A stretch of DNA of 64,000 nucleotides from Favolaschia claudopus (lineage: Eukaryota > Basidiomycota > Agaricomycetes > Agaricales > Mycenaceae): NCBI GenBank assembly GCA_037176885.1, contig JAWWNJ010000089.1:868001-932000 (forward strand). Direction: 5' to 3'. This document shows, one piece after another, positions 29,695 through 40,451 of this stretch. Within the stretch, counting starts at the first letter, position 1. Each line of letters opens with the position of its first letter. The notes beneath the pieces were generated by a model, which worked only from the letters and a program-made list of their open reading frames with translations, was not told the origin of the DNA and did no database searches. The translations under genes were made by a program, and so were the position numbers.

Positions 29695-31038
29695 TCATAG
29701 TAGATTCCGGTATTCCGGCCCTACATGAATCTTCATCCCGCCATTCACAAGCTCCAGCATCCCAGACCTGACTTGATCATTGGGCATATCAGCACCCACA
29801 GGCCGGAGACGATTGAGATTCATGAGGTAGAGGTTGAAGCACTGGAGATTTCGCGTAGAGCGCACAATGAGCATGCGTAGTAGCTCGTCGTAGTCAATTG
29901 TGACAGGTACAGATATCGACAGCGTCAGCCTATGGAGATTGGGGAGCAGATCAGGAGTGGTACTCATGACCTGAAGGAAAGACAAGAATCGATCCTGGTC
30001 CCACGCCGGATGGAGTGGGTGGTCGGAGGGCGCGGAGAGTTGAAGGTCTGTGATAGTGGGTATGAGACGAAGGCAATCGGCCACAGGCCATTCGCAACTT
30101 GGTAGAGCAAAATCCAAAGACTTGAGAGGCGCAGAAGAACGGGTGAGGAAAGGAATGAAGACATCGGCAGGGATGTCAAAATATGAGATGCTGATATGTT
30201 GTAGCGCAGGAAGGGTGAGAAATTTCAGGACAACGGAGCTGCCACCACCTTCGCCGCTGGAGGCATAGGACCGAGGCTGCCCGAGACGCAAGTCGGTCAG
30301 AGACGAGAGGGTGATATGCGGCAAAAGGTCCTCATCTTCGCCCTCCTGTCCCGAGTCATAGAAGGTATTTTGTATTGAGAAACTCGAAAGGTTTGGAGAA
30401 ATCCGTAACACCTGCAGCCACTCGCCTGGCCCAAGAAACGCTTCATCATCCGACTTAATGGACAGTGTTTTCAAACAAGGCAGCAATGAGCCGTCCCCCA
30501 TTTTGAAAATGATGTACGGAAAGGGCGAATACAAGTTGTGGCTGGGGCTCAGTGAAAGAGTCAAGTCATCCAATTGATGTCGATATTGCGCCACCAAGTT
30601 CTGGACGTTCTGCTGCAATCTCATAGAGCCTCGCAAACCAACAGATAGTGGCAGGCCCCGTGCGCGGCTCAACCAGGCCCGGCAGAGCTCAAAGTACTTG
30701 GAACCTCGCGGCAACGAATCCATTTCGATTCTACACCAGAGTTTTGGGGTGGCCAAGGCAATGTCGCGCCACAGCCGACAAACGTTGAGAAAGACCATCG
30801 GTGGCGTGTTAGGGTTGGGAGCTGGGTTCTGCAAAGGCTCCATCGGTGCAACGTAGAGCAGTATGATAGATTGAATTTCCAGCGGTAGTCGCGCCATTGG
30901 ATCAATGAACAGATTCAGCTGGTGCTGGGCTTCCTTGTGCTGGGACATAAGATCCTGTAGAACTGCCTTTTGAGCTTCGATAGCGGCCTCTAGCTCGTCT
31001 ATCCGTCTGTTTAACGCTGCGACCGCGGAAGATGACAT
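29695..31038 (-). CDS. F-box/LRR protein, array copy 14
   Basis: 447 aa, one exon. Leader AALNRRIDELEAAIEAQKAV (7-26), F-box from FIDPMARLPLEIQSIIL (44-60), NVCRLWRDIALATPKLW, LRR-like body with FLTLPALQHISI and TRSSAPLKSLDF, tail NGGMKIHVGPEYRNLL. ATG at 31038 is in TACCATGTCAT. An acidic linker (DSGQEGEDEDLL) sits in the LRR body as in copy 7. Just upstream (31114) begins the left arm of the large inverted duplication, so its promoter adjoins the arm boundary. Confidence 0.88.
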   Translation of the reverse strand: MSSSAVAALNRRIDELEAAIEAQKAVLQDLMSQHKEAQHQLNLFIDPMARLPLEIQSIILLYVAPMEPLQNPAPNPNTPPMVFLNVCRLWRDIALATPKLWCRIEMDSLPRGSKYFELCRAWLSRARGLPLSVGLRGSMRLQQNVQNLVAQYRHQLDDLTLSLSPSHNLYSPFPYIIFKMGDGSLLPCLKTLSIKSDDEAFLGPGEWLQVLRISPNLSSFSIQNTFYDSGQEGEDEDLLPHITLSSLTDLRLGQPRSYASSGEGGGSSVVLKFLTLPALQHISISYFDIPADVFIPFLTRSSAPLKSLDFALPSCEWPVADCLRLIPTITDLQLSAPSDHPLHPAWDQDRFLSFLQVMSTTPDLLPNLHRLTLSISVPVTIDYDELLRMLIVRSTRNLQCFNLYLMNLNRLRPVGADMPNDQVRSGMLELVNGGMKIHVGPEYRNLL

Positions 31039-31113
31039 GGTAGTTTGGAATCAAAGAGCTGGAGGGCGTGGGAACTGAGAATTGATCTCAATTTCGGCGT
31101 CGTGTTTTTTTCC

Positions 31114-34100
31114 GTTATAACACCTCTATTATTCTACAGCGACCGTATACATTGCCTTCCACGTCTACGCTACAGCTACCAGCCCCATTTTATTACGTTT
31201 TTTTATTCCATTTTCCCATGTTTTTTGGTCTATTTGCCTTCCTTTTATCGATTTTTTGCATTTTCTCTTCGCCCAAAAAGATTAAATGGAGCCCATGTCA
31301 AAACATCTGGAATGACGACCAAGGGGGAGGTGAACGAGCATGAGAAGCGAAAAGCCATTGCGGATATGAGAGCCATCACATAGGGCTGCGGTCAGGCTAG
31401 TTAGCGATTTTGGAACGTGCCAGCGAGAGAGGGACTCACAGAGAAAACACGATGATTGAAAGCTTGCGCGTAAACAGCAGGTCGAGAGCATGACAGCGAT
31501 AGGAATAGCGAAACGCGAGAGCAAATAAAGCGGGACGACCGTTGGAAAGTGGCGCGCGATTGTGCGGTAGGTGAAAACTTGGGAGAGACAAGCGGAGTAG
31601 ATGAACAAAAGTGGGCTAGTGTAGACGTATTGCCGCGGTGAGTTGCGAGGGCGAAGTACAGCAGCCGGTGAGCAATGGCAACTGCAGGGGAGATTCGAGA
31701 ACTTCAAATGACCAAGAATGCCAGTGTGATCGCAAAGACGTGCGATGGACTTGATCTCGATGAATCCGAAATAAAGAACGAGGAGGATAGAACCCATATG
31801 AGCAAGGGAGCGTTGGAATAGCGAAAGCCTGAACTGCGAGTGGGCATCGGGATGCATTGAAGCCTTAAGAGGCATGGCGGGGTACGATGTCAACCCAGCT
31901 CGAGCAAGGTTGACCGAATACCGGAGTAGGCGAACGGTGTTGCGGGCAGTAAAGACCGGTAGGATAGAACGGACGTGAGGGAATGAGCGTCTGATAGCGA
32001 GAGCCCGACGGCGAATGAGCGTAAAGATGGCTTGAGGGCTCTTGAAAGACAGTGCGATAGGGAAGCCGTCTGTGAACATGGTGAGCCATGGAAGTCATCG
32101 AGTCAAGGAAGGACGCACAAAGACCGGGTACTAGGGTGAGTGTGTATGTGAAGTATTGAAGCACCGTCGGGGAGGAGGCGGCCGACCGCTGGGGAGTGAG
32201 GTATTCGAGAGTATGACAAACGAGTGGAAGGTCGAGACGCATCGAAGAGGTGCAGAAACAGCGCCGCCGGTGAGGGTCGAGTTCGACGGCAGGATATGGT
32301 GGTGGTGGGACGAGGACAATAGAGTGTAAAGCCGAGGCGCGAGAGAGTAAAGACTGTCGGTGATAGCACCAACGCGTTAACGAGGTCATACCAAGGAAAC
32401 GAAGACACTCATTTCCGTATCCTTAAGCAATGTGTTCCAATCAAGCAGCGCCGTCGGTGAGGGTCGAGTCCGACGACATGAAGGGGTGGATGCGGGAGGG
32501 AGATGAAGGGGTGTAGGGCCAAGGCAAAACAGAAAAGACCGTCGGTGATAGCTATAAAGTTGAACGCGTCAGCGAGGTCGCAACAAATACATAATCACTC
32601 ACGAAGTCGTATCCTTAAGCAGTGTGTACGAATCAAGCAAGTATCACTATCCAAGCACAGGGCAAACGCAGCCCATATTTCCAATGTAAGCAGATATCGT
32701 ATCAAGCACCAGGGCAAACGAAGCCCGTTCTATGGATCTACGCAAACGTTAGCGAGCGAAAGGCGAGGAAGCGGAGTATACTGACAGGAATGTGGCGGCG
32801 CTGTGGCTAGTATATTCACCTGCGAGCGACGGTGAGTTCGCGTGAGGAGGCAGACAGTGAGACGTACGATTCTCAGCAGCAAGTTTCTTCCATATCCGTT
32901 CCAGCAGTCTAAATCAAGCAATTGGGCGAACACAGCCCTGTCTACATGTATCTGTCAAACAAGTCAGCATAGAGCAGAAGGCGGTAGGTCCAGTGAACTC
33001 ACAGCAATGTGGGAGTAGTTGGCCGCGTGTATATAGATGCTAGAAGAGGCTGGAGTGAGTAGGCGAAAGAATCATGGGGACCGACATACCTTGAAGATAG
33101 GATGCGGTCGATCAAATGCAGCACCAAGGATAGAAGTAGATTTCGAGAGGAGAGATGTGGAGACTATGCAAGGGAAAGGGAGCCCGAATCCGATTCTAAT
33201 ACTGATATCCTTGATTTGTTCTACAGATGAGAGGTAAGAGACAGATCTAGAGGACCGAAGAATGCGAAAAGACATACTGATGAGAAGCTCAAGCAAGTGT
33301 CCACATGGCGACAGCCCCGCAGATGGACGACACTGCGGTCGTGAAATACTGGCAATAACTATACGGGGTGGAGGCAACGGGCGGAACCTCCTTGATGGGT
33401 GCAGAGTGGAGAGCAGGTCGCTCCTGGAAGTCGATGAAGTTGACTGTGGGGTACGCCGCCTTCGTCTTGCTGTCACTAGAGCTCGCCGCTGCTTGTCCAT
33501 GAGGAGCGACATTCTCCTTGTCGTCCTTGGCTGCCTTGGCCTTGTGCCTACTCGCCTTGCCAGTAGGGACGCTGACGGCTCGAGAGGTGAGGCTCGCGTT
33601 GCGGTCATCGTCAGCTACGATGTGGTCTCCATCTGCTAACCCAGACGAAAGGTCGAGGCCGTCCATATCGTGGATGAGGTCGGGAACGCCATAGGAGATA
33701 TTGAGCGCATTCAGGGCAACCGCGAGTTCGTCTATATGGGGGCATGCCTGGACCTCCTGGACCTCCTTGATATCCTCCATCTCTACGTCCTCGTAGACGA
33801 TCTCGCCGTGCTGGGAATCGCTCTGGACGTCGACGAGCGCCATGTCGACATCTTGACAGTCGGTAGTATGAGAGTAGGAGTAGGCGTACTCGCCGCGAGC
33901 GACGTCAAAGAACGCCTCGCTGGGATGACGGCGAAAGACGGGAGGTATGATGACGGGCGTTGGGTCAACAGCGGTGCTCGCCTTAGGGGATTTGGGGCCC
34001 CAGCGCTCCTCTTTCTGCTTGAGACGCAGGAGGGTCTTGAGCCGCAGACGCACAGGTCGCTTGGCGAACTTGGTAGGACGCTCGTCTGTCTCGGCGAGAT

Positions 34101-35942
34101 GATCGGCAGACCTCTTGAGGGAGTGAGAGGGGGCGGCGGAGAAGGGGTTATACACAGCGTAATTCATGGTTATTGCTGGGGTGGTGTATGCAGGAAGACG
34201 AGGAGGGATCAACAAACGGCGTTTGTTTGGCGCTTTATTTGTCCTCACGTGAAGAACACTCCGCGATCGAAAATCGACGTGACTTGGAAGGGCTGCACGC
34301 CATTCGACCTCGAAGGGCTATAGGGGAGCTATTGTAAGTCAAGGAAACAACGATTGAAGGTAAATGTACCTTTCTTGCGAATAGTCACCAACCTGGATCT
34401 GATAGATCGTTGAGGCAAAAATAGCGAGACCTACGACAGACATCAGTAGTAGCATGAGGGACTAACAAAGAACTTACTAGTCGTAAAACCTCGCGGAACA
34501 AGATCTGTTTGGTCGGGGCGTCCATTCGACTCTTCACCCGTCGGTACGGAGATACAAGATCCTGCAGCCGACTTCAGCAATAGCAGCAGAGTGCACAAAA
34601 AGTGCGTACGCGCTTCAAGATACGAGCAGCTCGGTCGGGTGGCTGTCTTCGACTCTGTGCACAATCGATCGCCACAGGACTAGTACCACCTGCGCCAGAC
34701 GTCAGGCGTAGCAACGGGTAGTCGGTAAGGTGCATACCTGCTAGTTATGCGCGACAAGATTGAGATGGGGGTGTTACTGGCAGCATGACATGTAGATCAA
34801 CCCGACCCGGCACATTTGCTTCTGGAATCAATATCAACAGAAGTAGGAGAGCTTACAGGGTATGCACTCACCAGCCGCGATCTCGCGTTCTCTGTCTTGC
34901 GCAGAGTGCGTCTTGGAACTTCGTTGCAGCTTCCGCTAACACTACAGGCAAATATACGACACTTTGACGACAAGATGATTTCAGCGTATTAATAAGCGAC
35001 TTGGGTAGCACGGCAAAGAGTCCGATAGAGCTGACATGAAGCTATTACGAGCGTAAGTAATACTATTCTCTGGGTCAATGGTAGTTACGACAATACCTTC
35101 AGCTCCTCGAATGTCTTTTGCGCTTCATTCGATTGATCCGTAGTGAAAGGTGTAATGTCGACGTATATTCTCGAGATACACTGTACAGTGGGATTGCAGC
35201 CCACACCGGGCATCGTCTCCCAACTTTGCCTCACTTCACAGAAGCTCCAAAGGGGTAAGATTACTCTAAGCCTTCGTAGCTTTCCAAAGACGAGTGATTG
35301 AGTTCATGCTGATTCAAACGAGCATGAAGAGCGCCTTTGCCGGGTGGATAAACTCTTGAGCATCCGTACGGCGCACAAACGGTCGTACGAGCCTGTGAAT
35401 TGCCTGGAACGCTTCAAACAAAGCCAGGTTTCGTCTGGAACATCGAATTCAATGCATTGATTCTATAATACCGAATTCAGATGGTGAAGGTAGAGTAAAC
35501 AGCTTCAGACGTACCAATCGCGCGTGTTTTGAGGTAAGTGGAGTCCCAGGGGCAACCATGAGCGACGTAGACATATTTTGTCGCAAGTCTTCCTCAAAAA
35601 CAATAGTAGCTCGGATGTTGGGGTGGCAATCTGGTGACTGCTTTTAGGGCATACTAAGAGCACCGTCTTGTACCGCCGCGTTTATTGGAGTCAGCTCTGG
35701 GCAAGCTTAGACAAGTCCACTGCGAGATTCAGAAACTCGGAGAAGAGTAGATTGTAAGATATGTTATTGAATGACGGTAAGAACTTGATGGGCCCAAGCA
35801 TATGAAAAGAAAGAGGTGCCAGTGCGATTCGCTGCAGTCGTAACCGCCCTCGTTGTGGTCATCGTCGTCGACGCTGCTGTCAGGCTGGGAAAATTTTCGC
35901 CCCGGCCAATAAATTCGGCTGACTGACGTTGCCGCGGCGGAA
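31114..35942 (-). repeat. left arm of a ~4.9-kb inverted duplication
   Basis: This segment matches 53052-57976 in reverse orientation. Shared landmarks in order from the 31-kb end: GTTATAACACCTCTAT, the AAACATCTGGAATGACGACC stretch, the exon-like units at 32.2-32.6 kb, the unknown gene at 33.3-34.2 kb, and the GCCGCGGCAA...TTGGCCGG region at 35.9 kb. Similarity is uneven: most parts show scattered differences and small indels, while about 33.07-33.65 kb shows none. Boundaries are read by eye and may be off by tens of bases. Seventeen kb separates the arms. Confidence 0.8.
33289..34167 (-). CDS. unknown protein with KEN box, left-arm copy
   Basis: 292 aa, one exon; no family recognised. The N-terminus MNYAVYNPF is followed by a basic region KRPVRLRLKTLLRLK (about 40-54) that could be a nuclear signal, then IPPVFRRHPSEAFFDVARGEYA, an acidic middle (VEMEDIKEVQEVQ), DKENVAP at about 220, and a weakly hydrophobic end AVSSICGAVAMWTLA. 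DKENVAP fits the extended KEN-box degron pattern read by the APC/C; that is motif matching only. Its paralogue at 54797-55666 is 289 aa; the N-terminal halves differ at many positions while the last ~100 residues are identical. Start at 34167 chosen because the ATG and following residues are conserved between copies; the open frame extends 27 codons further upstream. Confidence 0.65.
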   Translation of the reverse strand: MNYAVYNPFSAAPSHSLKRSADHLAETDERPTKFAKRPVRLRLKTLLRLKQKEERWGPKSPKASTAVDPTPVIIPPVFRRHPSEAFFDVARGEYAYSYSHTTDCQDVDMALVDVQSDSQHGEIVYEDVEMEDIKEVQEVQACPHIDELAVALNALNISYGVPDLIHDMDGLDLSSGLADGDHIVADDDRNASLTSRAVSVPTGKASRHKAKAAKDDKENVAPHGQAAASSSDSKTKAAYPTVNFIDFQERPALHSAPIKEVPPVASTPYSYCQYFTTAVSSICGAVAMWTLA

Positions 35943-36353
35943 TGACTTGGCCGCCCTTCCCACTCAGACTTGAGTTCTCTCAGCCTTCCTCTGGATTTTC
36001 CTACCACTGCCTGAAGCCTCAGATCTCTCCAAGCCATTCAAATTAATTTTTGGATACTTATTTGCGAAACACCTGGTACAGAAACATCGATATCCGAACC
36101 ATCGTGATCTTCGCCACTTGATTTTGAAGCCTAGCGTCAACTTGAAGTACACCGCAAGTACACCGTACGACTGGAGCGCTGGTCTTTTGAGTTCGAAAAA
36201 TACAACATAATGCACGATATTTTACATGTTCGCCACATCTCCAAACTCCCCGACCACATTCGGGCAAGTCATCTTTTTCGTTCACTTCCAACTCGTTTTC
36301 AAATCTCGAGTCGATTTCTGTAGGGTCATGCGCTAGCTGCTGTAGAAGGATCG
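34168..36353. other. rest of the inverted arm and flank, no gene called
   Basis: A perfect 7-bp-arm palindrome AACAAACGGCGTTTGTT lies at 34211-34227 in the leader of the unknown gene and is conserved in the other arm. Further upstream, 34.4-34.7 kb translates on the minus strand to KSAAGSC...PTGEES-GRP, also found at 54.4 kb, so some of this may be exonic, but I cannot assemble a frame. Confidence 0.35.
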
Positions 36354-38390
36354 TTGGAGAGTTTATGCCTGGTTTCCGAGGCTATCATCGACCGAACTAC
36401 CAAATTCCCCTCTCAGCGTTCAGCCCTCCACCTTCTTCCCGTTTTCTACAGGCACCTCGACCCCTCGACGATTCCAGCCCCAGAGGAGATCGATGCAATC
36501 ACCTCTAGTCGCACCCATCTGTATAGTCTTCACGCAGCCATCATAGCCTTGAAGTGTCTATCCTTCAAATTGCCGGAGTTTTCCCTCGCCACCGAAACCT
36601 ATCCGTATCTGTGGGCCCGCATTTGGCCTTGGATGAAATTCCTTCATACATTCTAGGACTCCCTTCCTGGACTCGATCCAACGAAAGAAGACGAAGCAAT
36701 CGCATGCCACTGCTTTCTTGTCGCAAAGTTGCGCACGCATCCACAAGTCCGTGAAATCTCGTCTGCACAACGAGGTTTACACTCTATGTTCGCCCAGGCA
36801 TGGAGTTCCCTGGTTCTGGACACCAACTCAACACCCAAAACACTTCTGGCGCAGACTTCCGCGCTTCTCCCCGCCTTGATAACCGATTTTACCCTACCCG
36901 AAGTCTTTGAAGAAGCCGTCGACGGCGCCAGAAGCTGTCTCAACCGTCTGGCCGCTGCAGTCCTCAAGCAGACGACCATCGTTATGATGTGCGCAATGAA
37001 AGACGAGATCAACGTCGCCTGTATTCTATCTACGCTGCAACTACTCAAGCCCCCGCACTCTCCCCGTCGAACAGAGTGGGTCTCTATCTTGCTGCGCGGA
37101 GGAATAATCTCTTGCCTCCTATCCGTACTCCGCACACTCATCCGCGCGACCTCTAAAAACACCACGCTCGAGGCACATGTCGACAACGGCGCAAAGGAAG
37201 GCTTCAACAACCTGATCTATTACATGACAATCCCCCCCGGGTACCCTTGGACTGCAGAGGCTCTTCAAGCGGGTCTTCTCCGCGATCTTGTATCCTACAC
37301 GATTCACGGCTCGGCTTATCCGGGCCCGGACTACATAGCAAACCTCATCGGACCGAACGTGCTCCCCGGCACGCTTTCAGACGAAACATACATGTCCGGC
37401 CTCCTCCCTCTTAGTCTGGTCTCTCGTGCCGTCATAGTCGCCACCAGCAAAGGTCTGGATGAATCCAAGACCTTCGCCAACGACCCTCGTTTTCGAAAGT
37501 CACCCACCTTCGCTGCGTGGCAGAATCTACTGGAATCAACAAAGAGCCGAATGAAGGTTGTAGATGGCTGGGAATCTGCTGGTCAACCGTCCTTCCTCGT
37601 ATGCGACAATATGCCTGTGAGTGGAACAAAGAAATATCACTGAAGCACAATCGATTGATGCCCGAGATTTCAGTGCGGGAAAATTGAGCGAAAAAGTAGA
37701 TTCAAACGTTGCTCTGGGTGTCAAAGCGCCAACTACTGTTCGGCCGAATGCCAATCCGCTGACTGGGCCAACGGACACAGAGAAATTTGCGATGCACTCT
37801 GTCACGACCGTGCCAGTAAGCTCTCATTCATTTCTTTATTCAAATTCCTCTTTGTTTTGAAGTCCCGCTCATCACACAACCTGGGTATCTACTTATACAT
37901 AGGCCAACCCGAAATTGTGAACTCCCGCGACCGATCCTTCATGCGTGCTCTCCTGCATCACGACTACCAACGCTACCTCCTCGACGTATCCCTCCGCGAA
38001 ATCCGATTCATGCGCGACTCCCCCGGTCAAGAATACGTAGTGATTTTCGATTACACCCAAGCCGGCGGGCGCGTCGACGTCAAAGTCGACTCGAAGAGCG
38101 CGTATTTTGAGGGCGCGGGGGTATTGGGTGCGGGGTTGCGAGTCCAGTTGCAGCGGCTTACACGCAGCGGAGGAAGGATGGCGATACATTTTATGCATTT
38201 GGTGGAGGGGATGAAGAGTAAGGGGAGGCTTATTCCTCTGCGTGCGGCGAGGTCGGACTTTCATGATGGGCTTGTTGAGATTGCGAAGTCTTCCCCGTTT
38301 GGGCGGCGAACTCGAGAAGAAACTTTGCATGATGAACATCGTGTCAAGGCGCTGATTAGGAAAACATCTCAGTTGCCCGTGATTCACTAG
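36354..38390 (+). pseudogene. MYND-type zinc-finger protein gene with an in-frame stop
   Basis: Three coding segments: to 37616, 37674-37815 and 37903-38390, separated by GT..AG introns of 57 and 87 bp. The first encodes a helical, repeat-like region (PYLWARIWPWMKFLHTF), then an in-frame TAG at 36654-36656, then DSLPGLDPTKEDEA and onward in the same frame. Segment 2 encodes the zinc finger: CDNMP/CGKIERK...CSGC, YCSAEC, then DWANGHREIC, the Cys/His pattern of MYND fingers, which bind proline-rich peptides. Segment 3 (SFMRALLHHDYQ, VVIFDYT) is the C-terminal part common in such fungal proteins. The beginning is unclear: no good ATG precedes. Called pseudogene for the TAG, but otherwise well preserved, so recent loss, readthrough or a downstream start remain possible. 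Confidence 0.72.
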
Positions 38391-38730
38391 TTCCGAGTAG
38401 TGTGTAATACCAGAAGGAAATTGAGCACCTTGGTAGTATATCTTTCCTGCCGTACAATTTGAAAGAAAACCATCGGAAAACTACTTATGGTCAGGCCAAA
38501 TTTTCTGGAGCTAAATCGTGGTCATATAAAATGAGGTGGTACACTAATAACTCACATTAGAAGATGTGCTCGACTAACCTGAAACTATTCTTCTGAGGCT
38601 AAGAAAGGGTGCCGGAAAAATTTCAGATCTCTATCTATGTCAGAGTCCTCGACGCGACGCGTCTGTTGGCACGGGATCGCGATTGGATGATTGAATCGAC
38701 TTCCACGTGCACAACAATTTCTGACTCGTT
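38391..38730. other. intergenic, no gene seen
   Basis: 340 bp, moderately A/T-rich, between the MYND gene and an F-box pseudogene. Confidence 0.35.
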
Positions 38731-39178
38731 TTGTACCACCCTGTCGCGCGCCTCGGTGACTCAGTCGCAGAATTGCGAGAAGAATTCGACGGTCTCTCAG
38801 CGGCAATAGAGGCTCAGAAGCAGATTCTGTGGGGCCTCGAAGAACAGCAGAGCCAGGCGCGAAGACGACTGAACTCAGCCCTCGATCCGATAACACGTTT
38901 GCAGAGCTGCAATGTGAGATCTTCCTCCTTTGCGCGGCCACTGGTTCGCAGCCAACAGTGGACTTCGACGAGCCACCGCTGGTTTCCCTCCGTGTTTGCC
39001 ACTTGTGGAATGATATCGCAATCTCAATTCCACGCCTTTGGCTGCCTTTGGACGCGACTACGACGCTCGAAACTATTCCTATTTATCTTGGTACATACAC
39101 TTCCTTGAAGCAAAGGTACCTGGTTTCTCTACGTGCCTGTCCTTCAATCACTCGCTGTCTCAGCATGCTGTCATGAAT
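38731..39178 (+). pseudogene. truncated F-box gene
   Basis: Encodes the leader VAELREEFDGLSAAIEAQKQ and RRRLNSALDPITRLQ, then shifts frame at about 38900 and continues AELQCEIFLLCAATGS, RVCHLWNDIAISIPRLW, before ending at a stop near 39176. The LRR body and IHVGP tail are absent. The original start is not conserved: the usual ACCATGTC is replaced by ACCACCCTGTC, so the initiating ATG itself may be lost. Confidence 0.75.
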
Positions 39179-39277
39179 TCACTCTGATTCTGAATCTTCC
39201 GCCTTCCGCGCTCACTTCCAGCGGATATCATGTCTATGTTTCACAAACCGTCCAATCCTCAGAGCGTCCGCGAACGA

Positions 39278-39285
39278 TATAAATA
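39278..39285 (+). promoter_or_regulatory. candidate TATA box of the Cys-rich secreted protein gene
   Basis: TATAAATA lies 101 bp upstream of the ATG at 39379. Sequence and distance fit a strong fungal core promoter. Confidence 0.55.
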
Positions 39286-39378
39286 CTAAAGCACTTCGGG
39301 CTTACCTTTCAGCGTCCTCACAAGCTTCACCCCCCCTCCACCCACCCGAGCTTTGAATCATCCATCGCCTGCGCTAAC

Positions 39379-40239
39379 ATGTTCTTCGCCACTTCGTTTA
39401 TCTCTGCGGCATTGATGATGCTCGTCAGCGTCACTGCCCTTCCTCAGTATGCCATATCTATTCGCCCTTGTAGATCTTCGCTGACCATTCTGTTCTTACA
39501 GACCGGAGGAAGGCGCATTGATGGGACGCCAGTCCTCTTGCCCTTCAGGGTCGTACCAGTACAATCAGACTGCTTGCGTTGCTTGCCCTGCTGGCAACAC
39601 CTGCAATGGTGGCTCGAGTACCCCGCAGCCTTGCGATACCGGGCTTTATCAGCCAAGTACGCCTAGGTCCTTATTAGTTTTGCTTACAGATTGACTAACG
39701 CATTGTACCAAGACACGGGCTCGACCTCTTGTATGCAGACCCAGCCCGGCTTCTTCACCAATCAGCGCGGCAGCACCACGCCCTTTGCTTGCCCCGCCGG
39801 ATCGTACCAGCCTTGTACGCCCTTTCTACTCATTATTCTCGGACTTTGATCAATGTTACTCCCCTTCAGATTCTCAGCAGGCATTCTGCTATGGCGCCCC
39901 CAGGGGTCGCTTCCAGCAGCAGTACGCTTTCTCATTGATCTGTTTTTCGGCTTCCGTCTTATATACACATTTTTTAGGTCTGGAAAATCTTTCCTCTGCG
40001 CGACTTGCTGCGGCTGGGCCGCAATGGACACCAACAACGTTAACCCCGTCAACTGCACCGGCTCCACTCCCTATGCCTGGCCCAACTCTGGCGATGGATG
40101 TATCTCCAGCCCGACGTCGTGCACCCGTGCCGCCACTTGCGCCCAGGCGGCTGATGGAAGTTGCCGTGAGCTCTTATATCTTGTCTTCGGCGATGTCTTT
40201 CTGACTTTTCTTCCAGCCGGCGAAACTATTCGCGGTTAA
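39379..40239 (+). CDS. secreted cysteine-rich protein with GCC2/GCC3-like repeats
   Basis: Six exons: 39379-39446, 39502-39656, 39713-39814, 39870-39921, 39978-40165, 40217-40239, all introns GT..AG and 48-56 bp, all phases consistent. The 195-aa product has a signal peptide (MFFATSFISAALMMLVSVTA), then GRQSSCPSGSYQYNQTACVA, CPAGNTC, CDTGLYQP, CPAGSYQP, a motif resembling the GCC2/GCC3 (ephrin-receptor-like) repeat, and a distinct Cys-rich end CATCCGWAAMDTNN...CTGSTPYAW. It is probably exported and disulfide-bonded, in the wall or outside the cell. GRQ could be a Kex2-like processing region, but no KR pair is present. No frameshift or stop, so it looks functional. Function unknown. Confidence 0.82.
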
Positions 40240-40451
40240 GTAAGCTTGACGATGGAGGGAATTTGTAACGATTTTATGATGTTCGCTCGAATTTAAATTT
40301 GTATTTTTACGAACGATACTTTCATCATCGCACTGCTGCCTTGTACATTCGTCTTCGTTTTCAACACTGTTTCACCCAATTTTCACCACAATTCAACGGT
40401 AGTGCTTATGCGAGCCTAATTAGGCAATTACACTTTCTCTTCCGCTCTGCC

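Noticed and set aside
31282..32079. 265-aa open frame in the left arm
   Set aside because: The matching frame in the right arm is interrupted and shifts; codons are not conserved between copies, so I do not call a protein.
33262..33639. 125-aa open frame opposite the unknown gene, identical in both arms
   Set aside because: It is the antisense of the identical tract, so its conservation follows from the gene on the other strand.
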